A stretch of DNA of 8,198 bases from an uncultured Pseudomonadota bacterium (GTDB lineage: Bacteria; Pseudomonadota; Alphaproteobacteria; RF32; CAG-239): assembly GCA_902767055.1 (NCBI GenBank), contig CACXFX010000075.1, positions 1 to 8,198 of the forward strand, read 5' to 3'. Of this stretch, positions 1 through 6,181 are shown in pieces. A model generated the notes under the pieces. It ran no database searches, was not told the origin of the DNA, and worked only from the letters and a program-made list of their open reading frames with translations. How positions within the stretch are numbered: the stretch's first letter is position 1; every line of letters begins with the position of its first letter. The translations under genes and the position numbers were made by a program.

Positions 1-102
1 ATCGGTTGCGCCGCATGAGCCGCTTTGAGAGATGGTACCTTCATAGGCAAAAGTATAAAAAGGGATGAGTGTGAGGCTTAAAGTAAAAATTAGTTTTTTC
101 AT
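1..102 (-). CDS. N-terminus of a secreted protein (partial, runs off the left edge)
   Basis: Reading the minus strand from the ATG at 102 gives 34 residues open to the window edge. They start MKKLIFTLSLTLIPFYTFA, a textbook Sec signal peptide: lysines, a hydrophobic core, and a likely signal peptidase I cut after TFA. The mature end begins YEGTISQSGSCGATD. A Ser-Gly-x-Cys-Gly start of this kind is often seen ahead of repeat domains in large bacterial surface proteins, so a surface or secreted repeat protein is possible, but too little is present to say. The start is supported by AAAGGAAA about 7 bases upstream (minus strand, around 110-117). The signal peptide is seen directly; everything about function is inference. 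Confidence 0.75.
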   Translation of the reverse strand, partial: MKKLIFTLSLTLIPFYTFAYEGTISQSGSCGATD

Positions 103-157
103 GTTTTTTTCCTTTCAAGAAAAGAAGGTTGATATTATGTCTATCACCCCCTCCGTG

Positions 158-190
158 CCTCCCCCCTCACCGCTAACGCTCAGGGGGAGG
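158..190 (-). other. GC-rich hairpin upstream of the secreted-protein gene
   Basis: CCTCCCCC (158-165) is complementary to GGGGGAGG (183-190), a perfect 8-bp stem with a 17-base loop. It lies between the terminator at 211-237 and the start codon at 102. On the minus strand the 3' arm runs on into further G tracts down to about 146, so a two-layer G-quadruplex is also conceivable there. There is no T tract, so it is not an intrinsic terminator. It could be a leader structure of the minus-strand gene or a dispersed intergenic repeat. Confidence 0.4.
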
Positions 191-210
191 ATTCATAAGA
201 GATGACAATT

Positions 211-237
211 AAAAAAGCCGCGTTTGAAACGAGCGGC
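211..237 (-). terminator. Rho-independent terminator
   Basis: On the minus strand the stem arms GCCGC and GCGGC (217-221 and 233-237) are extended by GTT/AAC past a 2-base bulge. The 3' arm is followed directly by six T (plus-strand A run 211-216). It is well placed to end the candidate RNA initiated near 459. Confidence 0.7.
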
Positions 238-433
238 GGGGAGTTCGAAAATCATATTGATGGCAATGACTATCATGGCCTTTGGTTTGGTTTCAAACTT
301 GTACATACGCCATAATCTCCCCACTTTTGCGGGGAATTTTGATACAAAAAAACAGTATCAAAGTGATACTTTTTTAGGTATCACCATCAATAGAGAGCTT
401 TCGACAGCCCCGAACCTCTCGGTTCTTAAATAA
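224..433 (+). CDS. Doubtful small membrane ORF overlapping the minus-strand RNA candidate
   Basis: A 69-residue frame opens with TTG at 224 (in-frame ATGs at 260, 266 and 275). It has one hydrophobic stretch, roughly residues 10-26 (IILMAMTIMAFGLVSNL), that could be a single membrane helix, then a polar tail. No Shine-Dalgarno sequence precedes any of the starts and no plus-strand promoter is evident. The same DNA carries the hairpins and terminator of the minus-strand RNA candidate, whose pairing explains the sequence better; for example the residues QYQSD come from the stem arms around 355-369. I think this frame is more likely incidental than a real gene. Confidence 0.18.
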   Translation: MKRAAGSSKIILMAMTIMAFGLVSNLYIRHNLPTFAGNFDTKKQYQSDTFLGITINRELSTAPNLSVLK

Positions 434-465
434 GAAAAGTTTTAAACTCGTCTTATCTGCCTTTT

Positions 466-494
466 ATTAAAGCATAAAAAAATATGGAAGTCAA
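466..494 (-). promoter_or_regulatory. Sigma70-type promoter for the minus-strand RNA
   Basis: On the minus strand TTGACT (489-494) and TTTAAT (466-471) are separated by exactly 17 bases, matching the consensus at 5/6 and 4/6. Transcription would begin near 459. It is divergent from the plus-strand promoter at 533-561. Confidence 0.55.
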
Positions 495-532
495 ATAAAA
501 TCTTGATTTTAATTTTTTTGACAAATTTTTAT

Positions 533-561
533 TTGACAAATGAAAATAAAGGTGTTATCAT
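533..561 (+). promoter_or_regulatory. Strong sigma70-type promoter for the 614-1117 gene
   Basis: A perfect TTGACA (533-538), a 17-base spacer and TATCAT (556-561, 5/6) predict a start near 568 and a leader of about 46 bases. A second copy of the 10-base string TTTGACAAAT lies 15 bases upstream (517-526, against 532-541), and TTTGAC-like strings also occur in inverted orientation at about 490-496 and 584-590. These could be operator copies or a promoter duplication. Confidence 0.7.
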
Positions 562-613
562 CCGAATAAATTAAAAAGAAATATGTCAAAATAACCATTA
601 ATTCCCTAATATT

Positions 614-1117
614 ATGAAAAAGTTAACATTGCTTGGCATTCTTGCCGAGAACGATTACGCTAAGCTGATCAAATTTGCGCACTCCGGTGCCGTACATTCT
701 ATCAGCGATGACGACGCAGCCACATTTTACCGCGATGCGCCGGATAACTGGAAGCAGACACTGCTGAACGCGTGTGCGCCCGGGTTGGAGGCCGAAAAGG
801 TTATCGTATCCTACGGCGACGGCAATCTTGTCAATTTGCTTCGCGTTCGGCACGGGATTTATCCCCAGACCGTTCTGTGGGCTTTTGAGCATGGCGATGC
901 GCAGACGGCCGAAAGGGTTCTTTCATGCTTAAAGCATAAACCCGACGAAAAGGCCGAAGTCGCAATGGCCAAACGCGGTGAGTTGGAACTTTTCAAGCTC
1001 TGGCTCGACAAATTCGGCGATTTGGAAGATGATACGGAAAAGCTTCTGTGTGAAGATCCGACTCTTTCGACGCTCAAAAGCTATTACATCGATCGACAGA
1101 TTTCGAAAGGTGTTTAG
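614..1117 (+). CDS. Small helical-repeat (ankyrin/HEAT-like) hypothetical protein
   Basis: 167 residues with no signal peptide or membrane segment, so probably cytosolic. I do not recognise the family. Residues about 65-145 can be laid out as three units of 26-29 residues, each with a small-residue turn then a leucine helix: VSYGDGNLVNLLRVRHG, FEHGDAQTAERVLSCL and AKRGELELFKLWLDKFG, with a weaker one near residue 25 (FAHSGAVHSI). This looks like degenerate ankyrin-type helical repeats, usually protein-binding. The ATG at 614 is the only sensible start: it opens the frame downstream of a strong promoter, though no Shine-Dalgarno is visible. The gene stands alone, closed by a terminator at 1132. 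It uses many C- and G-ending codons (GCC, GAC, TAC, CTG) and looks clearly GC-richer than its AT-rich neighbours, which suggests a different origin or expression level. Confidence 0.8.
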   Translation: MKKLTLLGILAENDYAKLIKFAHSGAVHSISDDDAATFYRDAPDNWKQTLLNACAPGLEAEKVIVSYGDGNLVNLLRVRHGIYPQTVLWAFEHGDAQTAERVLSCLKHKPDEKAEVAMAKRGELELFKLWLDKFGDLEDDTEKLLCEDPTLSTLKSYYIDRQISKGV

Positions 1118-1131
1118 TTTAAGCTTCATGT

Positions 1132-1162
1132 CCTCGTTTGAAAAAAAACGGGGATTTTTTTT
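1132..1162 (+). terminator. Rho-independent terminator of the 614-1117 gene
   Basis: CCTCGTTT (1132-1139) pairs with AAACGGGG (1146-1153), 8 bp with one G-U, a 6-base loop and eight T from 1155. It lies 14 bases after the stop codon and separates this gene from the RNase J-like gene. Confidence 0.85.
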
Positions 1163-1184
1163 CAACTATAACCGAAAAATTTTC

Positions 1185-1212
1185 TTGTATTTTGTCAAAA
1201 AATGTATACAAT
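1185..1212 (+). promoter_or_regulatory. Probable promoter of the RNase J-like gene
   Basis: TTGTAT (1185-1190), 16 bases, then TACAAT (1207-1212, 5/6). The start would fall near 1219, giving a very short leader that begins just before the AAAGGGA ribosome site (1224-1230). The -10 is good and the -35 is weak. Confidence 0.5.
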
Positions 1213-1235
1213 AACTTTTAACGAAAGGGAAAAAC

Positions 1236-3026
1236 ATGGCAAAAACCATTTTAAAATTTATCGGCGGGTTAAATAAAGACCGAATCGGCGCAAATTGTCA
1301 GGTTATTGAGCATACAAACGATAAAGGCCAAGTGTGTCGTATCATGATAGATGACGGCAGTCTTTTTGTTCCTTACGGTACAGAATTTTCGGCCGCGTAT
1401 CCGAATGTGGAAAAATATTTTGATCGAACGGATTTAAAAACACAAAATAATCTTTCGGCGCCTGAGCCTGTTGATGCATTATTTATTACGCATACGCATC
1501 AGGATCATATCGGTGCTTTAATTGCGTGCGTCAGAATGGGCTATCGGTTGCCGCCGATTTATACCAGTGAATATACAGGCCATGTCATTCGCCTTTCTTT
1601 TAGCAGAGAGGGTGTTAAAATTCCTGAAATCAGAAGGGTCAAAGAATATAATGAAATCAAATTAAAAGATGTAGAAGTGACGCCTTTTTATGTCGGGCAC
1701 AGTGCAGTCGATTCGATGGGGTTTACGGTGCGTACTTTTTCAAACGACAAGCCCTATGCGAGAGTGATTGATTATGGTGATTTTTTAACACTTGAGCAGA
1801 TGCCTTTAGGTCATGGTTTTGATAAAAACAAGCATCTTGAGGATTTGCGCAAAAAGCCGGCGCCTTTTACGCTTGCCGAGCTTGACTCGACATCAACAAC
1901 AAAGACAAAAAGAAAACGAATCGGTTTTGAAAAAGCGGTTGAAAACACATATTGTGTTTGCCAAGAAAATGCTGATCGCAGCATTATTGTTTCACCGGTT
2001 TTGTCCGGCAGTTGGAACAATGTTGCAATTGATTTGGAAGTGGCAAAAAGGCTGGGTACAAAAGTGTTTTTTGAAGGGCAAGGCTTAAAGACGCCGAAAG
2101 ATGCCTTAAAACTCAGCGGATATGATAAATACGATGATGTGATGTATCACGGATCGGTGCATGATTATCTTGCAGATAAAAACATCAAAAGAAAATATAT
2201 TATTTGCACCGGCGCTTTTGTACAAGGTTTGGATGAATATATGAACAATGTTTCACAAACGCCGTTCAGCCCGATTTATATGTCTTCACTGACAAAAATG
2301 GCTTTAGGTATGCATCCGGATTTTCAAGTTTCGAGTGACTATTTATTTATCACACGTCAACGTGATGTTGAAAGCATTATCGGCGATTTAGGAATGCAGG
2401 CGCGGCATCTTTTAGCCGCACAGGGGGCAAAAATCGTCACAACACCATGTGGTAAGTCTCAAACTCATTTTGAAGAAGTGATGATGCAAGATCCCAATCA
2501 TATTGATCCGCAATCTTTAAGAGAATTGTTGGAAGATATAGATGCCGTTGTTGATCATTTAACGGTATTGCCGATTCACGGAACGACGGAACAGCGACAA
2601 GCAACGCAAGATATAGCTCAAGTGATGGATATTTGTTCTTATATGTCTTATAATGGTGATCATTTTGAGATTTCGCCGCAAGGGCTTAAAAAGATTGAAA
2701 AAAATGAAGAAGATGAGGCAAATACGTTTTTTGCACTTAAAAAAGTTTTTAAGGGTATGGACGGACGAGAGGATATTCCGTTTGAGGGTATAAGTGAATA
2801 TTGGTTGATTGACGAAAACTACCGCGGAATTGAAAAATTATGCGAGGTTTCAAATGTTGTTCAGACAGGTCCGAAATCACATTCAAGCGGCAAACATATT
2901 GATGTTGAGGCTTTAGAGAACTTGCCTCAAGGAGAAAAAATTTCACCTTATACGCACAAACCATCTCTAAGAAAAGTCAAAAAGGCGGGAAAAAAGCGCA
3001 CATTTCCTCAAAAACAAAGAGATTGA
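1236..3026 (+). CDS. Divergent RNase J-like metallo-beta-lactamase/beta-CASP protein
   Basis: 596 residues, cytosolic. The N-terminal metallo-beta-lactamase fold shows FITHTHQDHIGAL (HxHxDH, residues 86-91), GHSAVDSMG (His155, Asp159; compare the HSxPDSxG of RNase J), VIDYGDFL (Asp182, as in GDFK of RNase J) and LAELDSTST (residues 213-220, as in SDSTN). The beta-CASP part follows: SIIVSPVLSGSWNNVAIDLEVAKRLGTKVFFEGQGL (about 249-284), ICTGAF (323-328) and LPIHGTTEQ (445-453, motif C His448). RNase J enzymes are 5'-3' exo/endoribonucleases. The usual HxSGH motif B reads TPCGKSQTH here (403-411), so at least one expected metal or phosphate ligand is replaced; His411 might stand in. The C-terminal part, about 490-596, ends in a basic Lys/Arg-rich tail and does not look like the standard RNase J C-terminal domain. 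It is probably a specialised paralogue, and whether it is catalytic is uncertain. AAAGGGA supports the start. Two helical/coiled-coil genes follow on the same strand. Confidence 0.85.
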   Translation: MAKTILKFIGGLNKDRIGANCQVIEHTNDKGQVCRIMIDDGSLFVPYGTEFSAAYPNVEKYFDRTDLKTQNNLSAPEPVDALFITHTHQDHIGALIACVRMGYRLPPIYTSEYTGHVIRLSFSREGVKIPEIRRVKEYNEIKLKDVEVTPFYVGHSAVDSMGFTVRTFSNDKPYARVIDYGDFLTLEQMPLGHGFDKNKHLEDLRKKPAPFTLAELDSTSTTKTKRKRIGFEKAVENTYCVCQENADRSIIVSPVLSGSWNNVAIDLEVAKRLGTKVFFEGQGLKTPKDALKLSGYDKYDDVMYHGSVHDYLADKNIKRKYIICTGAFVQGLDEYMNNVSQTPFSPIYMSSLTKMALGMHPDFQVSSDYLFITRQRDVESIIGDLGMQARHLLAAQGAKIVTTPCGKSQTHFEEVMMQDPNHIDPQSLRELLEDIDAVVDHLTVLPIHGTTEQRQATQDIAQVMDICSYMSYNGDHFEISPQGLKKIEKNEEDEANTFFALKKVFKGMDGREDIPFEGISEYWLIDENYRGIEKLCEVSNVVQTGPKSHSSGKHIDVEALENLPQGEKISPYTHKPSLRKVKKAGKKRTFPQKQRD

Positions 3027-3057
3027 TGAAATTTTTTGATTTTACGAAAAAAAGTTC

Positions 3058-3086
3058 TGGACAAAAAAGAAAATTTATGTTAAATT
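3058..3086 (+). promoter_or_regulatory. Probable promoter for the 3117-5559 gene pair
   Basis: TGGACA (3058-3063, 5/6), a 17-base spacer and TAAATT (3081-3086), preceded by TG one base upstream (extended -10). The start would be near 3093, with a short leader and a strong AAGGAG ribosome site at 3104-3109. There is no terminator between 3026 and here, so read-through from the RNase J-like gene is also likely. Confidence 0.5.
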
Positions 3087-3116
3087 GAAAGTATATTAAA
3101 GCAAAGGAGAATAAAA

Positions 3117-4589
3117 ATGGCCGGAAATAAAGAATATGAAAAACAACTTTCTTCGGACGGTTATTATAGAATACTAGAATTACTCGGTGTTTCATATGAC
3201 TTGCAAAAACCTGCTGATGGGGAAAAGTATACCGATATGGAAATGGATGCTGTTCGAAAAAGCATTCAAGGTATTTTATACAACCATGCAAGAGAAAATC
3301 CTGATAAAAAAGACGAGTTTGTGCAAACGATTAAAGATCCTAAAAATCATAGTGAATGGAAAATCGTCGCCGGTGCAAGAAAGCATTTGGCGGAAAAATT
3401 AGAAAAAGTTTACAATAATATTGCCTCTTCACCGGAAGTTGTCAAAGAAGAGGAAGTTTCACCTCAAAAAGAAGTTTCCGGTAATGCGGATTCGCCTGCC
3501 AAAATTGAGCAAACAGAAGAACCTCAAGGAGAAAAGGTAGAAGAAAAAACTGAGGGCAAAACAACAACGGCGGAAGCTATTCTTGAAAATAAGCCTGAAG
3601 AGCCTGTTCATCAAGATTTGTCTTGGATTGAACAAAAAAGAAAGTTTTGGGAAAAGTATGCTGCCGACACAGCGCACGAATTTAAAGAAGAAAAACCGGA
3701 AGATAATTCTGCACCGACTTTTGAAGGATCGCTTGTCAAAGGTGAAGAATCAAAAGGCAGTGTTAAATATACGTCGGCCAATCGTGTTGAAATCTCAAGA
3801 GATTCTAAGCTTGTGATGTATCAAGGTGTCATTAAAGATGTCATTGAAAGCGGCAATACTTTAACGCTCGGTGAGACTTTAAACCAAACGCAAAAATTGA
3901 TGTTCTATGCTGCGGCGCTTTCATCAACCGAAAGGTATGAGGACGGTTCAAAAATTAAAGTGATGAATCCGCCAGCTTTGACGCCTGAGGTTTTAAAATC
4001 GAAAGAATTTGAGGCTTTAGATCCGGATGTCAAAAAAATCTTGAGTGAAGAGTATAAGCGTATCGAAGCCGAGGCTAAAGTGAAGGCTGAGGCTCAAGCT
4101 AAAGCAAAAGCAGAGGCTCAAGAGCAAAAAGTTGCAAAAGAAAGATTTTCTGCAATCGGTAAAGAAATCGAAAGTATACATCAAGCTTTCGAAAAGGCCG
4201 GCTCTGATAAAGAAAAGCTTGAACTGCGTCGAAAAGAGCTTCAGCTTGTTAAAGAAAAACTCGGTATCGATACAAAGTATAATATCGTCAATCAGGAAAA
4301 TCGCCATCAGCTTCGACAGGCTCAGCTTGGCTTGATGCGTGATACTTTTGACGGTAATAAAGAAAAACCTTTGTTTAAGCATGAGATTAAACGAGAAGAC
4401 GGTAAAATCGATACTATCAGTCAAGAACAGGCCGAAAGAATAGCGGCCGCGCGTATGGGTATCATAAGCGGTGTTCAAACAAGCGACGGAAAAGAAGTCA
4501 AAAAAGACGAAAAATACGCCGAACGCAAAAGAGGGCAGAATCCGCTTTATGAAAAGTATTTGACGGAACGTTACGCCTCAAAGGAATAA
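3117..4589 (+). CDS. Pseudo-J-domain, acidic-linker and coiled-coil protein
   Basis: 490 residues with no signal or membrane segment. Residues about 14-101 resemble a J domain: helix I DGYYRILELLGVS (14-26), helix II MDAVRKSIQGILYNHA (43-58), then ENPDKKDEF where HPDK would be expected (NPD at 61-63), and a helix III-like WKIVAGARKHLAEKLEKVYN (81-100). The J-domain histidine that activates DnaK is absent, so Hsp70 stimulation is doubtful. Residues 105-215 are a Glu/Lys/Pro-rich linker with little likely structure. Residues about 216-300 form a compact region including SGNTLTLGETL and YEDGSKIKVMNPPALTPE. Residues 305-385 are a Lys/Ala/Glu coiled coil with EAKVKAEAQAKAKAEAQ. The rest is charged and helical. 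The start is fixed by AAGGAG 7 bases upstream. Only 4 bases separate it from the next gene, so the two proteins are likely co-made. Function unknown: a scaffold or adaptor is my inference. Confidence 0.8.
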   Translation: MAGNKEYEKQLSSDGYYRILELLGVSYDLQKPADGEKYTDMEMDAVRKSIQGILYNHARENPDKKDEFVQTIKDPKNHSEWKIVAGARKHLAEKLEKVYNNIASSPEVVKEEEVSPQKEVSGNADSPAKIEQTEEPQGEKVEEKTEGKTTTAEAILENKPEEPVHQDLSWIEQKRKFWEKYAADTAHEFKEEKPEDNSAPTFEGSLVKGEESKGSVKYTSANRVEISRDSKLVMYQGVIKDVIESGNTLTLGETLNQTQKLMFYAAALSSTERYEDGSKIKVMNPPALTPEVLKSKEFEALDPDVKKILSEEYKRIEAEAKVKAEAQAKAKAEAQEQKVAKERFSAIGKEIESIHQAFEKAGSDKEKLELRRKELQLVKEKLGIDTKYNIVNQENRHQLRQAQLGLMRDTFDGNKEKPLFKHEIKREDGKIDTISQEQAERIAAARMGIISGVQTSDGKEVKKDEKYAERKRGQNPLYEKYLTERYASKE

Positions 4590-4593
4590 TATC

Positions 4594-5559
4594 ATGGCAA
4601 AAGTCGACGATCTGTTTTTGAAATTTTTAAGCGCACAAAATCACAACAGTGCTTTAAACAGCGTTGACAAAGATGATGTATCCGATGCGACCATCAATTA
4701 TGTTTTTGGTAGATACAAATCAGAATTTGATGCTTGGAAAATAATTGTTCCGCCATATAAAGATGCTTATGGTCACGTCGAAGATTATATGCTTGCGGCG
4801 GCCGAAAAAGATCCGAATTTTACTCAAAATGATATGAAAAGGGTTGAGGAAGAACATAAAAAAGAGATTGACCCTTATACCGGTGTTGCACAGTCGTGGT
4901 ATAATGACCCGATTTTCAATGATTTGTTAGCATCTGACATTAAACTTGAGCCAAGGCATTTGGCAAAGCAAAGGCTTGAGTCGGCGCATTATCAAAACAG
5001 AGGATATTCTTACCCCGCGGCCGAGAAAATTGCGCTTAATTATGTCGCGACGATTGCGTTTTTTGAAAAAAGAGCCCAAATTGCGATGGATAAATCTTTA
5101 ACAGATTCTGAGCGTAAAAAGCAACTTGAGAGTATTGATGAAAAAATCAATCGTTCGCGTATGTCAAGGCTGGATACGGCCAAGGCCGATTGTTTGGAAA
5201 ATCAGCCGGAAAGGCTTTTGATGCATATGCTTCGTGATTATCAGCGTGGTAAAATATCTCAGGATGAAGCGCTTTTGAAAGCTGATTTTTATATCAAACG
5301 GATTGTTGAAATTGATGGTTCTTTGGCACTTGCCAAAGAAATGAGCGGTTCGCTTTATCAAAAAGTTTTGAAAAACGATACAAAAGAAGTATTCGAGCGT
5401 GCCTTAAAAGCAAACGGAATGGATAAAAACACTCTTGAACGGATGGCGCAAGATATCGGAAGAGATTTATCTGTTGCATCGCTACAACCTCAAAAGATGC
5501 AAACAACCCCTAATGTTGTATCACTGAGCGTCTTAAACAACTTGGGCGTGTCCAGATAA
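4594..5559 (+). CDS. Helical hypothetical protein, coupled to the pseudo-J-domain gene
   Basis: 321 residues, predicted almost entirely alpha-helical and charged, with no signal peptide, membrane segment or recognisable motif. The middle (about 125-205) has YQNRGYSYPAAEKIALNYVATIAFFEKRAQIAMDK followed by a run with coiled-coil character (ERKKQLESIDEKINRSRMSR). The C-terminal third contains ERLLMHMLRDYQRGKISQDEALLKADFYIKRI, which looks like packed amphipathic helices. The ribosome site AAGGAA (4581-4586) lies within the last codons of the upstream gene, 4 bases separate stop and start, and the arrangement predicts translational coupling. This suggests a partner of the 490-residue protein, perhaps in one complex. 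The stop codon is 4 bases from the end of the convergent lipoprotein gene, with no clear terminator between. No function can be assigned from sequence alone. Confidence 0.8.
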   Translation: MAKVDDLFLKFLSAQNHNSALNSVDKDDVSDATINYVFGRYKSEFDAWKIIVPPYKDAYGHVEDYMLAAAEKDPNFTQNDMKRVEEEHKKEIDPYTGVAQSWYNDPIFNDLLASDIKLEPRHLAKQRLESAHYQNRGYSYPAAEKIALNYVATIAFFEKRAQIAMDKSLTDSERKKQLESIDEKINRSRMSRLDTAKADCLENQPERLLMHMLRDYQRGKISQDEALLKADFYIKRIVEIDGSLALAKEMSGSLYQKVLKNDTKEVFERALKANGMDKNTLERMAQDIGRDLSVASLQPQKMQTTPNVVSLSVLNNLGVSR

Positions 5560-5563
5560 TTTT

Positions 5564-5959
5564 TTAATCACAGATATTTCCACGGAAGTGATATGATTTC
5601 ACGACGTTATTTACGATTTTAAATGAAGTGATGCAGATGCCTTCGACCTCGCTGTCAACAACGACAGAAGTAGGCATAAATGTATATTCCGAGAAAAACG
5701 GGTTATAAACAATATCAGCTTCACCCCAGCCCGGAGTGTCATAAAAATATTCCATCGGCATATATGTTTGCCCTTGTCGGACATAGGTCAAAACTTTATC
5801 GCCGTTCGGCAGAATTTTTTGAGTTGAAGGCTTTCCGAAATTTTCAATCAGTGATTGCTCGGTTTGGCCGATATACTGTTGCAACTGCTTGTCATATCCG
5901 ATGTTGGCACAGGCCAAAAGCAATAAAGACAAAATCAGTAAAAATGCGGTTTTTTTCAT
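5564..5959 (-). CDS. Small lipoprotein, BamE/OmlA-like
   Basis: 131 residues. MKKTAFLLILSLLLLAC is a lipoprotein signal peptide: two lysines, a leucine-rich core and lipobox LLAC with the lipidated Cys17. Asn at +3 and no Asp at +2 would favour outer-membrane sorting. The mature part has YIGQTEQSLIENFGKPSTQKILPNGDKVLTYVRQG (about 29-63), matching the pattern of small SmpA/OmlA (BamE-like) lipoproteins and related alphaproteobacterial lipoproteins: G-x-x-x-x-x-L at a helix start, an FGKP turn, then a strand ending in TYV. A Tyr/Pro-rich stretch follows (MPMEYFYDTPGWGEAD), and two C-terminal cysteines (Cys109 and Cys130) could form a disulfide. AGGAGA at 5964-5969 supports the start. It is probably a free-standing gene; being in the BAM complex is not shown. 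Confidence 0.85.
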   Translation of the reverse strand: MKKTAFLLILSLLLLACANIGYDKQLQQYIGQTEQSLIENFGKPSTQKILPNGDKVLTYVRQGQTYMPMEYFYDTPGWGEADIVYNPFFSEYTFMPTSVVVDSEVEGICITSFKIVNNVVKSYHFRGNICD

Positions 5960-5984
5960 CTTTTTCTCCTGTTCATAAGTTCAA

Positions 5985-6014
5985 AATAAACAAAAAAACG
6001 TCATTTTCAATCAA
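5985..6014 (-). promoter_or_regulatory. Possible promoter of the lipoprotein gene
   Basis: On the minus strand TTGATT (6009-6014) and TTTATT (5985-5990) are 18 bases apart, each 4/6 to consensus. The start would lie near 5978, leaving a leader of about 20 bases that includes AGGAGA. Weak evidence, but the position is right. Confidence 0.3.
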
Positions 6015-6060
6015 ACTGAAAGTTGTAGTTGTGCGGCGATGAGATGATGGAAATGTTTGG

Positions 6061-6122
6061 AATATTTGAAAATATTAAGGATATATTTTCCGCTTGACAT
6101 TAGTTCAAAATCAAGTTAGTAT
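6061..6122 (+). promoter_or_regulatory. Promoter with AT-rich upstream inverted repeat for the RNA leader operon
   Basis: A perfect TTGACA (6094-6099), a 17-base spacer and TAGTAT (6117-6122, 4/6) predict a start near 6129. Just upstream AATATT-TGAA-AATATT (6061-6076) is an inverted repeat whose end lies 17 bases from the -35; it could act as an UP element or an operator. This promoter would transcribe the structured RNA at 6182-6322 and the two genes after it. Confidence 0.6.
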
Positions 6123-6181
6123 TATTTTGTCAATATGATTTAGATTATTGTATTGGCTTTAAAACGGACTTTAGCAGGTCT

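Larger units (their letters stand above)
211..459 (-). ncRNA. Candidate structured small RNA with its own promoter and terminator
   Basis: A minus-strand promoter (466-494) predicts a start near 459, and an intrinsic terminator ends near 211, giving about 250 nt. Between them are consecutive hairpins: GAACC/GGTTC (412-425); GTGATAC/GTATCAC (363-384, perfect 7 bp); TTTGATAC/GTATCAAA (338-362, perfect 8 bp, abutting the previous one); a 7-bp stem 318-335 with an AAAA loop; and 262-280 with one mismatch. The 318-335 stem contains a G-U pair only if the RNA is the minus strand; on the plus strand it is an A-C mismatch, which supports this orientation. No good ribosome site or convincing minus-strand ORF is present. 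I do not recognise the family. It could be a free small RNA or a terminated leader of the gene at 102. It is not 6S (no rod fold), SRP RNA or RNase P RNA by visible motifs. Confidence 0.5.

Noticed and set aside
202..315. 37-residue plus-strand ORF starting at ATG 202
   Set aside because: No good ribosome site, no protein character, and it lies across the minus-strand terminator and hairpins.
355..375. Plus-strand terminator GTATCA/TGATAC followed by six T
   Set aside because: Only a 6-bp AT-rich stem with a 3-base loop, no plus-strand gene upstream, and its arms pair better within the two adjoining hairpins.
4017..4478. Long minus-strand open frame inside the pseudo-J-domain gene
   Set aside because: It is the shadow of a Lys/Glu-rich coding strand, with an implausible Phe/Leu/Ser-rich product and no ribosome site.
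5680..6042. 120-residue plus-strand frame opposite the lipoprotein gene
   Set aside because: The minus-strand lipoprotein has a clear signal peptide, lipobox and ribosome site; the plus frame has none and reads into the promoter region.
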